Shown piece by piece: positions 7,916-20,422 of a stretch of 64,000 nt of DNA; the stretch's first letter is position 1, and the number at the start of each line of letters is the position of its first letter. The DNA comes from Cystobacter fuscus (GTDB lineage: Bacteria; Myxococcota; Myxococcia; Myxococcales; Myxococcaceae): the NCBI RefSeq assembly GCF_002305875.1, contig NZ_CP022098.1, positions 1,426,001 through 1,490,000 on the forward strand, in the 5' to 3' direction. A program made the position numbers and the translations under genes. The notes under the pieces are model-generated. The model searched no databases, was not told the origin of the DNA, and was given only the letters and a program-made list of their open reading frames with translations.

Positions 7916-10900
7916 TCACGCCGCGGGAGTGAGCTGGGCCCGCTCCAGGCTGCGCCGCAGGCGATCTCGCATCACGTTGGGCATCGTCTCGGCGCGGCGC
8001 AGGGCCTCCTCCAGGATGAGCCGCGCCTGCGCCCGCTCGCCCCGCCGCAGCCAGTCCAGGCCCCGCAGCTCCAGCACCTCCAGCGGCTCCTGCTCCACCG
8101 AGAATTCATTGGAGCGCGCGAGCAGCGCGTCCCACTCCTCGGCGCCCGCGTCGCGCGTGGCCAGCTCCACCAGGGAGAAGATGACTTCCTCCGAGGGGGT
8201 GAACTCCGCGCCGCTCTGCTTCAGCGTCCGGCGGATGTCCATGAGCAGCTCGCGCGCCTGGGCGTCCTGGCCGGTATACGCGAGCGAGCGCGCCTGCAGC
8301 AGCAGGGCCCAGGGCCGCGGGGCCATCTCCGGGTGGTGCCGCTCCAGCTCGATGGCGCGGGCGATGTGGGGGGCCGCTTCCTGCGTGTTGCCCGCCTGGT
8401 AGAGCAGCTCGCCCATGTTGTGCTCGGCGAAGTACTCCCAGCCCACCATGCCCAGCTCGCGCCCCAGTTGCATGAAGCGCTCCTGGTCCTGCATCGCGCC
8501 CTGGAAGTCGTCGCGCGCCACCCACAGGTTGCGGCGGTTGCAGATGGCGCTGCCCAGGTGCAGCCGATCGCCACGCTCGGTGCACGCGGCGATGACCTCC
8601 TCGAAGAGCTGCTCGGCCTCGTCGATGCGGCCGATGTTGGGCAGGATGACGCCGAGCAGCAACTGCGCCACGATCCGAGACTCGTAGCCCGCGTCCCCGA
8701 GCTTCCGGGCTCGCTCGGCCGCTTCCTGCAGCGGCTCGCAGCATTCCTCCCAGCGACCATTGCGGAACTGCGCACGCCCCGCGCCCAGCAGCAGCCGCAC
8801 CTGCAAGAGCGGCGATTGGTGGTTGCCGGCGTCGGCCATCTGCTGGGCCGCGTACACGCGCTCCTCCGAGCGCGCGTAGTCGTTGATCCAGTCGTAGGCC
8901 ATGGCCTCTTCCAGCATCAGGTCCACCTCGGCGGCGGAGTCGCCGATCTCCCGCGCCAGCTCACGCGCCCCGGCGAAGTCCGCCAGCGAGTCCTCGTAGC
9001 GCCCCACGCGGTAGCGCATGAGCCCCCGGCCCCGCAGCACGGTGAGCCGCCGGCGCCGATCCCCGCTGTCGAGCAGCTCCAGGGCGCGCGTATAGGTGGA
9101 CTCGGCCTCGATGTAGGCGTGCCGGCCGCGCGCGGACTCGGCCAGGTCGATGTAGAGCGCGGCCGCCTCGTCGTGCAGGCCCGCGGCGGCGGCGTGCAGG
9201 GCCAGACGCGGCAGGCGTTGACGCTCGGCGGCGCCCGCCGCGCTGGAGTAGTAGCGGAAGGCGGCGCTGTGGATGCGCTCGCGGTCCGCCTCGGGCAGCG
9301 AGCGCTCCACGGTGACGCGCAACAGCTCGTTGCGGAAACTCAGCCCCTCCTGGCGGTGGGACACGAGCAGCCCCAGGTCCACCAGCCGGCGCGTGGCGTG
9401 GCGGGGATCCAACGGGAAGTCCGTCTCCTCCAGCTTGGACACCACGCCCTCGGCCTCGGCGGCGGTGAAGTCCGGACCGAGCAGGGCGCACAGGCGCGCA
9501 TGCGCCGCGAGCTCCGCGGGCAGCGCTCCCAGCTCGCGATCCGCCAGCCAGTCCACCAGCCGCATCTCCGGCATGCGCTCCAGCTCGTCGGTGGCCAGGA
9601 ACCAGCTCCCGCCACTGGCGCGCTGGCGCACGAGCCCCTGGCGCTTGAGGCCGCGCACCAGCTCCACGAGGAACAGGGGGACACGCTGGGCACGCTCGGT
9701 CAGACGCTCCAGCGCGGCCGCGGGGACGTTCTCCACCGGGCGCAGCAGCGTGCGGCATAGCTCCATGGCGCTCGGGGGCGCCAGGGCCCCCAGGGGCAGC
9801 ACGTGCCGGCGCGCGGCGCGCGTGCCCCACGAGGGGCGGATGCGCTCGAAGCCCGGCCGCGCGAACACGCAGATCCACAGGGGCAGGCGCGACTCGGCGA
9901 GCGCGGCGTATTCCAGCGCGTCCAGCGCCGTCTCCTCGGCGTACTGCGCGTCGTCGAGGATGAGGCACAGCCGCTGGCGGCGGGCGCGCGCGGCCAGCAG
10001 CTCGCCCGTGGCGCGCATGGCCAGCGTGCGCAGCGCACCGGGGGCCGCGGCCCAGTTCTGCAGTCCGGCGGCACCCGGCGCGAGCCAGCCCAGGGTGGAG
10101 GCCACGCCGGGCCACAGCTCCTGGGCCAGCGCGGGGCCGAGCAGCTCCGTGCAGGTGGCGCGCCCTTCCGTCTCCGAGCCCGTCAGCTCCTGCTCGTTGC
10201 GGAAGCCGTAGAGCGCGCCGCGCAGCAGCATGCGCAGGGTGCCCTCGGGGTCTCCCTGCACGGGCTCGCGGGCGCGCCACGTGGCGATGCGCGTGTGGGT
10301 CAGCGACATGTGGAGCTGTTGGGCGAGCGCGGCGCTCAGGTGCGTCTTGCCGTGGCCGCGGTCGCCCAGCACCGTGACGAGCGTGGGCGCTCCATCCACC
10401 AGCGCCCGGCCCGCGCTCTCGAGCAGCTCGGTCAGCTCGTTGCCCCGGCCCACCAGCACCCCGCTGCCGTGCTGGAGGATGGTGACGTCCTCGGGCCCCG
10501 GGCTGGTGGACGCGATGCGGAAGATGCCGTCGCGCTCCGTCACGGGCTCGCACCGCAGATCCGGCAGGGCCTCCACCGCCGCGCCGGTGAGCAACAGCGC
10601 CGAGGTGTCCTGGTCCCTCGGGTAGCGGTCCTGGCGCGCGAAGATGGGGCTGAGGTAGCGCGCGGGGCCTCCGGCGCGGCGCTGCACCGTCACGGTGACC
10701 ACGTCCACCAGCGCGGCGGGGGCGAGGTTCTGCAGGGCGAGCCCCTCGGCGGCCTGGCGGGCGCGCTGCACGGGGTTTTCGCCCGCGTCCGGATCGAATG
10801 CGCCCGCGAAGCGTGTGCCGTCGTGGAAGACCATCTGTCCGCCGAAGCTGGCCAGTGCCCTCTGCACGGTGACGGGATTGGCGCCCGAGCGGAAGAAGAG

Positions 10901-11998
10901 CACCGCCACCGAGCGCCGCACGCCCGCGGACGGGGAGGCGGCGGGCCTGTCCACCGTGGGCACGAGCAGCTGCACGGGACTGGGAGGCTTCTCGGCCTGT
11001 GTCAGGGCCTCCTGGAGTTCGCGCCGCAGGTCGGCCACGGAGTCGGGGCGGAACCTGCGCTCCTTGGCGAGGCAGCGCAGCACGAGCTGCTCGAGGGGCG
11101 CCGGTATCGGGGCCAGCTCCGAGGGCCGCAGGGGTCGGCGCGACAGGTGCGCCTGGATGACGTCCACCGAGGTGCCGAAGAAGGGCGGCCGTCCGGTGAG
11201 CATCTCGTAGAAGAGCACGCCGAGCGCATAGAGGTCCGAGCGGGCGTCGAGGCCGTGGGGACCCGCGCACTGCTCGGGGGACATGTACTCGGCGGTGCCG
11301 GCGAAGGACAGGCCCAGGGGGGGCGTGGCGTCGTCTGGGGAGGCGGTGACGATGAGGTCGCCCGCGGGCCGCGCGAGGCCGAAGTCGAAGAAGCCCGCGG
11401 TGTGCGTCGTGTCGTCGAGGAAGATGTTCTCGGGCTTGAGATCCCCGTGCAGGAAGCCCCGCTCATGCACCACCGCGAGCGCGTCGAGCAGCGCGCGCGC
11501 CCGGGGGGTGAACTCGGCCAGGGGCATGGGGCCCGCCCGCTGCGCCATGCGCTGGGCGAGGGTGGGCCAGGGGATGAACTGCATGACGAGGTAGGCGGCC
11601 CCATCGGGCAGCACCCCCGTGTGGTGCACGGCGGGCACGGTGGGCGGGCCGATGGCGCGCATCACCTGGGCCTCGCGCTCGAGCTGGGCGCGCGCCTGGG
11701 GAATCTCGGGGTGGGCGACCTTGATGGCCACGCGCTCGCCATCGGACTCGCGCCGGGCGGAGTAGACCGAGCCGAACCCTCCGCGAGCGATCTCCTTTTC
11801 CAGGAGATAGCCGGCGATGTGACGCCATGGCGCCGCCCGGCCGTCCCCCCCGTGGGGTGAGTCGGTCGGGGTTGCTCCTCGGGGACAATGCGCGTGGGCC
11901 CCCTCCCAACGCTGTCCGCATGTCACGCACCGCGGCACGTCCGGGAGTCTACCACCCTCTGGGCGATCCTCCTCCAAATGACCCCGGATGGTGGACAC
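7916..11998 (-). CDS. Giant Ser/Thr kinase-ATPase-TPR signalling protein
   Basis: 1360 residues. A short N-terminal zinc-ribbon-like motif (CVTCGQRW...HCP, about 24-40) is followed by a Hanks kinase domain (about 60-330) with HGDLKPEN (about 186), DFGLARP (about 205) and the MSPEQ motif. A degenerate cyclase-like region follows (about 350-490). Next comes an AAA/STAND-type ATPase with Walker A GDRGHGKTHLS (about 543) and Walker B LCLILDDAQ (about 680), then helical TPR-like repeats from about 900 to the C-terminus. This architecture resembles the large PknK/MalT-like signalling ATPases common in myxobacteria. Inputs and targets cannot be read from the sequence. It stands alone, with 75 bases to the upstream end of the neighbouring glycosyltransferase gene. 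Confidence 0.9.
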   Translation of the reverse strand: MSTIRGHLEEDRPEGGRLPDVPRCVTCGQRWEGAHAHCPRGATPTDSPHGGDGRAAPWRHIAGYLLEKEIARGGFGSVYSARRESDGERVAIKVAHPEIPQARAQLEREAQVMRAIGPPTVPAVHHTGVLPDGAAYLVMQFIPWPTLAQRMAQRAGPMPLAEFTPRARALLDALAVVHERGFLHGDLKPENIFLDDTTHTAGFFDFGLARPAGDLIVTASPDDATPPLGLSFAGTAEYMSPEQCAGPHGLDARSDLYALGVLFYEMLTGRPPFFGTSVDVIQAHLSRRPLRPSELAPIPAPLEQLVLRCLAKERRFRPDSVADLRRELQEALTQAEKPPSPVQLLVPTVDRPAASPSAGVRRSVAVLFFRSGANPVTVQRALASFGGQMVFHDGTRFAGAFDPDAGENPVQRARQAAEGLALQNLAPAALVDVVTVTVQRRAGGPARYLSPIFARQDRYPRDQDTSALLLTGAAVEALPDLRCEPVTERDGIFRIASTSPGPEDVTILQHGSGVLVGRGNELTELLESAGRALVDGAPTLVTVLGDRGHGKTHLSAALAQQLHMSLTHTRIATWRAREPVQGDPEGTLRMLLRGALYGFRNEQELTGSETEGRATCTELLGPALAQELWPGVASTLGWLAPGAAGLQNWAAAPGALRTLAMRATGELLAARARRQRLCLILDDAQYAEETALDALEYAALAESRLPLWICVFARPGFERIRPSWGTRAARRHVLPLGALAPPSAMELCRTLLRPVENVPAAALERLTERAQRVPLFLVELVRGLKRQGLVRQRASGGSWFLATDELERMPEMRLVDWLADRELGALPAELAAHARLCALLGPDFTAAEAEGVVSKLEETDFPLDPRHATRRLVDLGLLVSHRQEGLSFRNELLRVTVERSLPEADRERIHSAAFRYYSSAAGAAERQRLPRLALHAAAAGLHDEAAALYIDLAESARGRHAYIEAESTYTRALELLDSGDRRRRLTVLRGRGLMRYRVGRYEDSLADFAGARELAREIGDSAAEVDLMLEEAMAYDWINDYARSEERVYAAQQMADAGNHQSPLLQVRLLLGAGRAQFRNGRWEECCEPLQEAAERARKLGDAGYESRIVAQLLLGVILPNIGRIDEAEQLFEEVIAACTERGDRLHLGSAICNRRNLWVARDDFQGAMQDQERFMQLGRELGMVGWEYFAEHNMGELLYQAGNTQEAAPHIARAIELERHHPEMAPRPWALLLQARSLAYTGQDAQARELLMDIRRTLKQSGAEFTPSEEVIFSLVELATRDAGAEEWDALLARSNEFSVEQEPLEVLELRGLDWLRRGERAQARLILEEALRRAETMPNVMRDRLRRSLERAQLTPAA

Positions 11999-12138
11999 CG
12001 TCTCATTCCCCGGTACATCCCCTTTGTTCAGCGTGCGCCATCACTGCACTTCAACGCGAGGGTTCTGGCCTTCGGACCCATACGCTGAGTGGAAGGGGGC
12101 CGCCCTGTTTCACATGCGGGAGGGGGGCCCCGACTGTC

Positions 12139-13185
12139 CTAGCGCTGGGTGGAGCGGCGCGCGAGCGCGTGTGCCGTCTTGCGGCGGCGGCTGACCAGGA
12201 CGAGCAGGCTCACCATGCCGGCGAGGAGCAGGGGCGTGCCGCCGGTGGCCGAGGCACCACCGCAGCTCTGGGGCTGCAGGCCGTCCTCGTAGGGGTTCGG
12301 CGAGCCAGGCACCAGGCCGGAGGTTCCCGGGGAGCTGCCCGAGGAGGGACCCTGGGTGACGGCGCCGCCGTTGTTCGACTCATCGGGCGGGCCGCTGGTC
12401 GGATCGTCCATGTCGGGGGCGGCGTCGATCGGCTGCTCCGGCGCGGAGGGATCCACCTGGGGCTCCTGGGTGGCCACGGCGGGCAGCACGTCTTCCAGGG
12501 CCGTGCTCTGCACGAAACCGTCATGGTAGACGATGCCCTCCGGCTTGATGGAGGCGTCCCGGTACAGGCCCATCTTGAGGTAGTTGCGCTGGCTGCCGAA
12601 CTGCGTGGCCATGTACGTCTTGGGCAGCACCACCTTGCCATCGTGGTACAGCTCGATGAAGCCGACCTTCTTGTCGGAGGACCACTTCACGTGGAGGATG
12701 AAGTCGTTCCAGTGATCGCGCTGCATGGGCGACGTCCAGACGACCTTGCCGCTGCTGCCACCCACCCGCAGGTTCAGCCGATCATTGACCACGTAGAGCT
12801 CGAGCGGGGGGGAGCCGCTGTGGCCTTCCTGGTGCCACTGGGTGAACAGCGCCCACTTGGGCGAGCTCGGAAAGCTGGCGGGGAAGAGCGTGCTCCACTT
12901 GTAGAAGTATTCGGAGCCCGGGGTTTCCCGGCTCAGATAGACCAGTTCGTTGCGGTTGCCGCTGGCCTTGATGGGATTGTCCCCCTGGCGCACGGTGGTC
13001 TTCAACGCGTAACGACCCTCGCGCACCGGCGAGGTCACCACCAACAGGCGGTTCGAGGACACGCTCTGCTCGGCGTCCCACTGAGAGAGATTTCCGGTTT
13101 CGAGGTCGCCCTTCCAGACGACGGAGGCCGAGGCCAGGGTGGGCACCAGCAGCGCGAGGGCGGCAACGTTCAGCAGTCGCTTCAA
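12139..13185 (-). CDS. Secreted polysaccharide-lyase-like protein, MYXO-CTERM-like tail
   Basis: 348 residues from a TTG start. The TTG at 13185 has AAAGGA 7 nt upstream and opens directly into a signal peptide (LKRLLNVAALALLVPTLASA); an in-frame GTG at 13212 is the alternative. Residues about 20-240 resemble the heparin-lyase/family-20 polysaccharide-lyase beta-jelly-roll (KWSTLFPASFPSSPKW, WNDFILHVKWSSDKKVG). A Pro/Ser/Gly-rich linker follows. The C-terminus has a Cys-Gly-Gly, a hydrophobic helix and then SRRRK, which matches the layout of the MYXO-CTERM surface-sorting signal. It is therefore probably anchored at the outer surface and may degrade polysaccharide. Catalytic residues were not verified. 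Confidence 0.75.
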   Translation of the reverse strand: MKRLLNVAALALLVPTLASASVVWKGDLETGNLSQWDAEQSVSSNRLLVVTSPVREGRYALKTTVRQGDNPIKASGNRNELVYLSRETPGSEYFYKWSTLFPASFPSSPKWALFTQWHQEGHSGSPPLELYVVNDRLNLRVGGSSGKVVWTSPMQRDHWNDFILHVKWSSDKKVGFIELYHDGKVVLPKTYMATQFGSQRNYLKMGLYRDASIKPEGIVYHDGFVQSTALEDVLPAVATQEPQVDPSAPEQPIDAAPDMDDPTSGPPDESNNGGAVTQGPSSGSSPGTSGLVPGSPNPYEDGLQPQSCGGASATGGTPLLLAGMVSLLVLVSRRRKTAHALARRSTQR

Positions 13186-13308
13186 TCTGTGTCCTTTCGT
13201 CGTTGGGACCACAAGGACAAGCGACTTGCTTTTTAACTTCCCAATGACGTGTCCCCGTCATCCCCCCGATGGGAAATCGAGGCTGGCTCGCCTGCCCAGG
13301 AAGGAGCC

Positions 13309-13338
13309 CCCCGAGGGCCCTGGAGCAGGCCCTCGGGG
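13309..13338 (-). terminator. Stem-loop after fghA
   Basis: A perfect 11-bp inverted repeat (CCCCGAGGGCC / GGCCCTCGGGG) with an 8-base loop lies just downstream of the fghA stop on the minus strand, followed by a mildly T-rich stretch. It is a probable terminator of the frmA-fghA operon; the T-tract is weak. Confidence 0.6.
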
Positions 13339-13363
13339 TGAGCAGTCATTGAGACGAGAGGTT

Positions 13364-14209
13364 TCAGGCGTTTAGCGCCGCGGCGTGGTGCCGCAGGTGG
13401 TCCGCCATGAAGGTCGAAACGAAGTAATAACCGTGGTCATACCCGTCCTGGGAGCGGAGTGTCAGGGGCTGCCCCGCCTGCTCGCAGGCAGCGCGCAACA
13501 ATTCGGGCTTGAGCTGCTCCGCGAGGAATTTGTCGTTCGTGCCCTGGTCCACGAGCAAGGGGGGAACGCGCGCCCCGCCGCGCAGCAATTCCGTGGCATC
13601 CCAGGCGCGCCACGCCTCGGTGTCCGGTCCGAGGTAGGTGCCAAAGGCCTTCTGTCCCCAGGGGCAGCGCATGGGCGCGCTGATGGGGGCGAAGGCGGAC
13701 ACGGAGCGGTAGCGGCCCGGCTGGCGCAGCGCGCAGACGAGCGCGCCATGGCCTCCCATGGAGTGGCCGAAAATCCCCTCGCGGTCCATCCGGGCGGGGA
13801 AGTGCTTGCCCACCAGCTCGGGCAGCTCCCGGGTGACATAGCTGTACATGCGGAAGCGCGAGGCCCAGGGCACCTGGGTGGCATCCAGGTAGAAGCCGGC
13901 GGCGGTGCCCACTTCCCAGTCCACGTCTTCCTTGGGAATGCCTGTCTGGCGCGGGCTGGTGTCGGGCACCACCAGCATCAAGCCCAGCTCGGCGGCGAGC
14001 CGCTGTGCACCGCCCTTGATGAGGAAGGTGTCCTCGGTGCACGTGAGGCCGGAGAGGTAGTAGAGGACCGGTACCTTGCCCGCCTGGGCCTGGGGCGGCA
14101 GGTAGACGGCGAAGCGCATCTCGCCGCCGCACTCCTGGGACGTGTGCTTGTAGAAGCCGACGGAGCCGCCGAAGCAGCGGTTCTCGGCGTGGGGTTTCAG
14201 GGCGTCCAT
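13364..14209 (-). CDS. fghA: S-formylglutathione hydrolase
   Basis: 281 residues, the usual length for the family. Hydrolyses S-formylglutathione to formate and glutathione, the second step of glutathione-dependent formaldehyde detoxification in the cytoplasm. The alpha/beta-hydrolase nucleophile lies in GHSMGGHGAL, and the C-terminal histidine region reads GYDHGYYF. The characteristic substrate-site segment VLYYLSGLTCTEDTF is intact. The gene starts 2 bases after the stop of frmA, so the two form one operon. Confidence 0.95.
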   Translation of the reverse strand: MDALKPHAENRCFGGSVGFYKHTSQECGGEMRFAVYLPPQAQAGKVPVLYYLSGLTCTEDTFLIKGGAQRLAAELGLMLVVPDTSPRQTGIPKEDVDWEVGTAAGFYLDATQVPWASRFRMYSYVTRELPELVGKHFPARMDREGIFGHSMGGHGALVCALRQPGRYRSVSAFAPISAPMRCPWGQKAFGTYLGPDTEAWRAWDATELLRGGARVPPLLVDQGTNDKFLAEQLKPELLRAACEQAGQPLTLRSQDGYDHGYYFVSTFMADHLRHHAAALNA

Positions 14210-14211
14210 GG

Positions 14212-16629
<2,418 letters not shown>

Positions 16630-16654
<25 letters not shown>

Positions 16655-17145
16655 CGCGGCGTCAGGTCGACCACGTGCATCGTGAGCAGGTGGTAGATGA
16701 TGACGTTGCTCACCCAGAAGAAGATGGCCGGGACGCTCACGTACACGAGCGCCGCGCCGGGCCAGACGTGCAGGTGCTTGCCGGTGAGCGCCACGGCCAT
16801 GAAGCCGCCGATCCACTCTCCCACCCAGCACACCACCGAGCCGATGCAGACGCGCGACCAAGCCTTCATCTGCCGGGGGTGGAACCAGTAGTAGTGCATC
16901 GTCCACATCAGGAAGACCGAGCCCACCCACAGCACCATGCTCCCGAAGGAGAACCAGCCGTAGGGGGAGTCCGGGTACAGCCAGCCGTAGGTCCCGTTCA
17001 CCGCCTTCCAGGCCTGGTTCTGGGCCAGCTCGAGCAGCCACAGCAGCGGCGCCACATAGAGGATCTGCGTGGCGAGCACCCGGGCGTAGACGCCAAACGA
17101 CCGGTGGGGGGTGGTTTGAGTCAGCGCAATCGCGTTCGCGTTCAT
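16630..17145 (-). CDS. Four-helix inner-membrane protein, unknown function
   Basis: 171 residues with about four hydrophobic helices (around 23-40, 63-85, 101-118 and 133-155) and many aromatic residues. The ATG at 17145 is preceded by a GGGAGAC-like Shine-Dalgarno. No family motif was recognised; a WFHPRQMKAW loop between helices 2 and 3 is the most distinctive part. It overlaps the end of the uncertain plus-strand ORF, which weakens that ORF. Confidence 0.7.
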
Positions 17146-17319
17146 GGTGGTCTCCCGTCAACGGAGCGGTGTCGTGGGAGCCCACTGATTGCCTTGACTG
17201 GGGGGATGACTGCTTTCCTACGACCGCCAACCGCTTCCACCAGGGCGCCAACCCATGAATATTCTGTCAGGGCGGGCGTTGGCGGCCGGGCTCGTGCCAC
17301 CCTTCGATAGGAGCGTTCC

Positions 17320-18975
17320 ATGGCCTCGTCACCCCCTCGTAACATGACCGACTACGAAGCCACCTGGCGTGGCTTCCGGTGGAACCGCCCGGAATTCTTC
17401 AACTTCGCCGCGGACGTCACCGACCGCTGGGCCCGGGAGCGCCCCGAGGCCCTGGCGCTGCAATGGAGCGACGAGGGCGGGGCGGAGCGGAGCTTCACCT
17501 GGAGTGAGGTGCGGCGGCACTCGCTGCATGCGGCGCGCTTCCTGACGGGCCTGGGCCTGCGCAAGGGCGAGCGCGTCTTCGTGATGATGCCGCGGGTGCC
17601 GGAGTGGTGGTTCCTGGTGCTCGGGTGCATCCGCGCGGGCATCGTCTTCATGCCGGGCACCCCCATGCTCACCCCCAAGGACGTGCGCTACCGGCTGGAG
17701 GCCGCGGGAGCCCACGGCGTCATCGCGGACGCGAGCTGCCTGGACCGGTTCGAGGGGCTCGCGGGCACGGGCGCCGTGAGGCATTGGGTGTCCGTGGGGT
17801 CGGCGCCCTCTCCCTGGGTGGCGTACTCGTCCGAGGCGGCGCCGGAGGACGCGTCCGGCGACTCCTTCGAGCGCACGCGGGCGGATGATCCGATGCTGCT
17901 CTACTTCACGTCGGGCACCACGGGCATGCCCAAGCGGGTGCAGCACACGCAGGCCAGCTATGGCCTGGGGCACGAGGTGACGGGCCGCTACTGGTTGGAC
18001 CTGACGCCGGAGGACCGGCACCTGACGCTGTCGGACACGGGGTGGGCCAAGTGCGCCTGGGGCAAGCTCTTCGGTCCGTGGAGCCAGGGCGCGTGCAACG
18101 TGGTGTACGACTTCCGGGGCCGCTTCGACCCCGAGCGCTTCCTGAGGATGCTCGAGCGGCAGCGGGTGACGACGTTCTGCGCGCCGCCCACGGCATGGCG
18201 GGCGCTCGTGCAGAAGGACCTGTCCGCGTATGACCTGTCCGCGCTGCGGCACGTGGCGAGCGCGGGCGAGCCGCTCAACCCCGAGGTCATCGACACCTGG
18301 AAGCAGGCCACGGGGCTGACCATCCGCGAGGGTTACGGCCAGACGGAATCGGTGGTGGTGGTGGGCATGTTCTCCTGCCTGGAGCCGCGCGTGGGCTCCA
18401 TGGGCAAGCCCACGCCGGGCTTCGTCGTGTCGGTCATCGACGACGCGGGCCGGGAGGTGCCCTCGGGGCAGGAGGGCGACATCGCGGTGCGGGTGAAGCC
18501 GGAGCGGCCCGTGGGGCTCTTCGACGGCTACCTCGAGGACGACGCGGCGAACGAGACGGCGTTCCGCGGCGACTGGTACGTGACGGGCGACCGGGCGGTG
18601 AAGGACGCGGACGGCTACTTCTGGTTCGTGGGCCGGCGCGACGACGTCGTCAAGACATCCGGCTACCGCGTGGGGCCCTTCGAGGTGGAGTCGGCGCTGC
18701 TGGAGCACGCGGCCGTGGTGGAGTCGGCCGTGGTGGGCGTGCCGGACGAGCGCCTGGGACAGCGCCTCAAGGCCTACGTGGTGCTCGCGCCGGGCTTCAC
18801 GGGCTCGGAGGCGCTCGCGAGCGAGTTGCAGGAGCACGTCAAGCGCACGACGGCGCCCTACAAGTACCCGCGCGAGATTGAATTCGTCACCGAGCTGCCC
18901 AAGACGGTGAGCGGGAAGATCCGCCGCAACGAGCTGAGGGCCCTGGCCCTGGGCCGGCCCCCCGCGAAGGACTGA
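17320..18975 (+). CDS. Medium-chain-type acyl-CoA synthetase (AMP-binding)
   Basis: 551 residues. It activates a carboxylate with ATP to an acyl-AMP and then to acyl-CoA. The AMP-binding P-loop reads YFTSGTTGMPKRV (about 195-207), the A5-like motif GYGQTE is present, the A8 hinge region reads GRRDDVVKTSGYRVGP, and the catalytic lysine lies in KTVSGKIRRNE (about 528-538). The segment WLDLTPEDRHLTLSDTGWAK resembles the acyl-CoA synthetase medium-chain (ACSM) group rather than acetyl-CoA synthetase. The chain length of the substrate is inferred. It stands alone, converging with the permease gene 15 bases away. Confidence 0.9.
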   Translation: MASSPPRNMTDYEATWRGFRWNRPEFFNFAADVTDRWARERPEALALQWSDEGGAERSFTWSEVRRHSLHAARFLTGLGLRKGERVFVMMPRVPEWWFLVLGCIRAGIVFMPGTPMLTPKDVRYRLEAAGAHGVIADASCLDRFEGLAGTGAVRHWVSVGSAPSPWVAYSSEAAPEDASGDSFERTRADDPMLLYFTSGTTGMPKRVQHTQASYGLGHEVTGRYWLDLTPEDRHLTLSDTGWAKCAWGKLFGPWSQGACNVVYDFRGRFDPERFLRMLERQRVTTFCAPPTAWRALVQKDLSAYDLSALRHVASAGEPLNPEVIDTWKQATGLTIREGYGQTESVVVVGMFSCLEPRVGSMGKPTPGFVVSVIDDAGREVPSGQEGDIAVRVKPERPVGLFDGYLEDDAANETAFRGDWYVTGDRAVKDADGYFWFVGRRDDVVKTSGYRVGPFEVESALLEHAAVVESAVVGVPDERLGQRLKAYVVLAPGFTGSEALASELQEHVKRTTAPYKYPREIEFVTELPKTVSGKIRRNELRALALGRPPAKD

Positions 18976-18990
18976 GGGCCCGTCCACGGC

Positions 18991-20220
18991 TCAAGCGGAG
19001 TGCGCGTCGTGCTCCTCGCGGTTGAGGGACTCGGGGAGGAGCGCGTTGGCGAGCAGGCCCACGAGCGCGGCCAGGGCCATGCCGTGCAACTCCAGGTGCA
19101 CCTCGCCGAGCGTCACCGGCACCTTGGCGCCTCCCAGGCCCAGCACGAGGATGAGGCTCACCACGATGAGGTTGCGGCTGTGGGCGAAGTCGATCCGCGC
19201 CTCGGACAGGGTGCGGATGCCCACCGAGGCGATCATCCCGAAGAGCAGGATGCTCACGCCGCCCAGCACGCCCGGAGGGAAGCTCTGGAACACGGCGGCC
19301 AGCTTGGGTGACAGGCCGAAGAGCATGGCGAAGACGGCGGCGATCCGGATGACGGCCGGGTCATAGACGCGCGTGACGGCGAGCACGCCCGTGTTCTCCG
19401 CGTAGGTGGTGGCGGCGGGCCCCCCGAGCACGGCGGAGGCCATGTTGGCGATGCCATCGGCGAACAGGGTGCGGGGCAGGCCGGGCGACTCGAGGAAGTT
19501 CTTGCCCACCACGCGGCCGTTCACGATGACGTCGCCGATGTGCTCGATGAAGGTGACGAGCGCCACCGGGGCGAGCACGAAGATGGCCGTCCACGAGAAG
19601 TGGGGAGCGTGGAAGGGGGGCAGGCCCACCCAGGCGGCGTCGCGGATGGCGTCGAGCCTGGCGGGCTCCACACCGCCGAGCACCAGCGCCGTCCCGTAGC
19701 CGGTGACCACGCCGATGAGGATGGGGATCATCTTGAAGAGGCCGCGGGCGAAGACGCTGGTGAGGATGGCGGCCAGCAGCGTGACGAGCGCCAGTCCCCA
19801 GTGGCTCTGGGCCTGGTTGATGGCGACCCCGGCGAGGCTCAGTCCGATGACGATGATGACGGGGCCGGTGACGATGGGGGGAAACACCTTCTGGATGCGG
19901 CTCACGCCCACGGCCTTCACCGCGGCGGAGAAGACGACGTACATGGCGCCCGCGACGACGAGGCCGCCTCCCACGGCGGCGGGGCCCTCGGCCTTCATCA
20001 CCGCGATGATGGGGGCGATGAAGGCGAAGCTGCTGCCCAGGAAGATGGGGACGCCCAGGCCCGTGAGGGCATGGAAGAGCAGGGTGCCGAGTCCGGCGCC
20101 GAACAGGGCGACGCTCGGATTGAGGCCCGTGAGCAGGGGCACCAGCACGGTGGCGCCGAACATGGCGATGGTGTGCTGGAGGCCGAGGACGACCTTCTTC
20201 TGGAGCGGCAGAGGGGGCAT
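18991..20220 (-). CDS. NCS2 uracil/xanthine permease
   Basis: 409 residues, about 14 membrane segments. The N-terminus [27 protein letters not shown] and the segment [13 protein letters not shown] (helix 8, with the family's key glutamate) mark the NCS2 family, which moves uracil or purines with protons into the cytoplasm. The sequence is closer to uracil permease (UraA) than to xanthine permeases, but the substrate is inferred. It is convergent with the acyl-CoA synthetase and divergent from the small lipoprotein. Confidence 0.88.
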   Translation of the reverse strand: MPPLPLQKKVVLGLQHTIAMFGATVLVPLLTGLNPSVALFGAGLGTLLFHALTGLGVPIFLGSSFAFIAPIIAVMKAEGPAAVGGGLVVAGAMYVVFSAAVKAVGVSRIQKVFPPIVTGPVIIVIGLSLAGVAINQAQSHWGLALVTLLAAILTSVFARGLFKMIPILIGVVTGYGTALVLGGVEPARLDAIRDAAWVGLPPFHAPHFSWTAIFVLAPVALVTFIEHIGDVIVNGRVVGKNFLESPGLPRTLFADGIANMASAVLGGPAATTYAENTGVLAVTRVYDPAVIRIAAVFAMLFGLSPKLAAVFQSFPPGVLGGVSILLFGMIASVGIRTLSEARIDFAHSRNLIVVSLILVLGLGGAKVPVTLGEVHLELHGMALAALVGLLANALLPESLNREEHDAHSA

Positions 20221-20422
20221 GGACCTCCGGCTTAGCTCACCGGGCCCGATTCGCCATCTCCTGGACTATCGGTAGTTGATGCTGACGAAGACGATGTCGC
20301 CCTGTCTGGCCGGCTCGTGTCCGAGGTACTGCGAGCCGCCCCCAGGTGAGTGGAACGCGGATTGCCCACGTGCTACCTGTCCGCGCTGCCCTGAAATGGG
20401 CAATACCACAAGGAAGAACGAG

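Noticed and set aside
7868..9760. 630-codon plus ORF opposite the giant kinase
   Set aside because: Composition of a shadow frame; the minus frame has kinase, Walker and TPR motifs.
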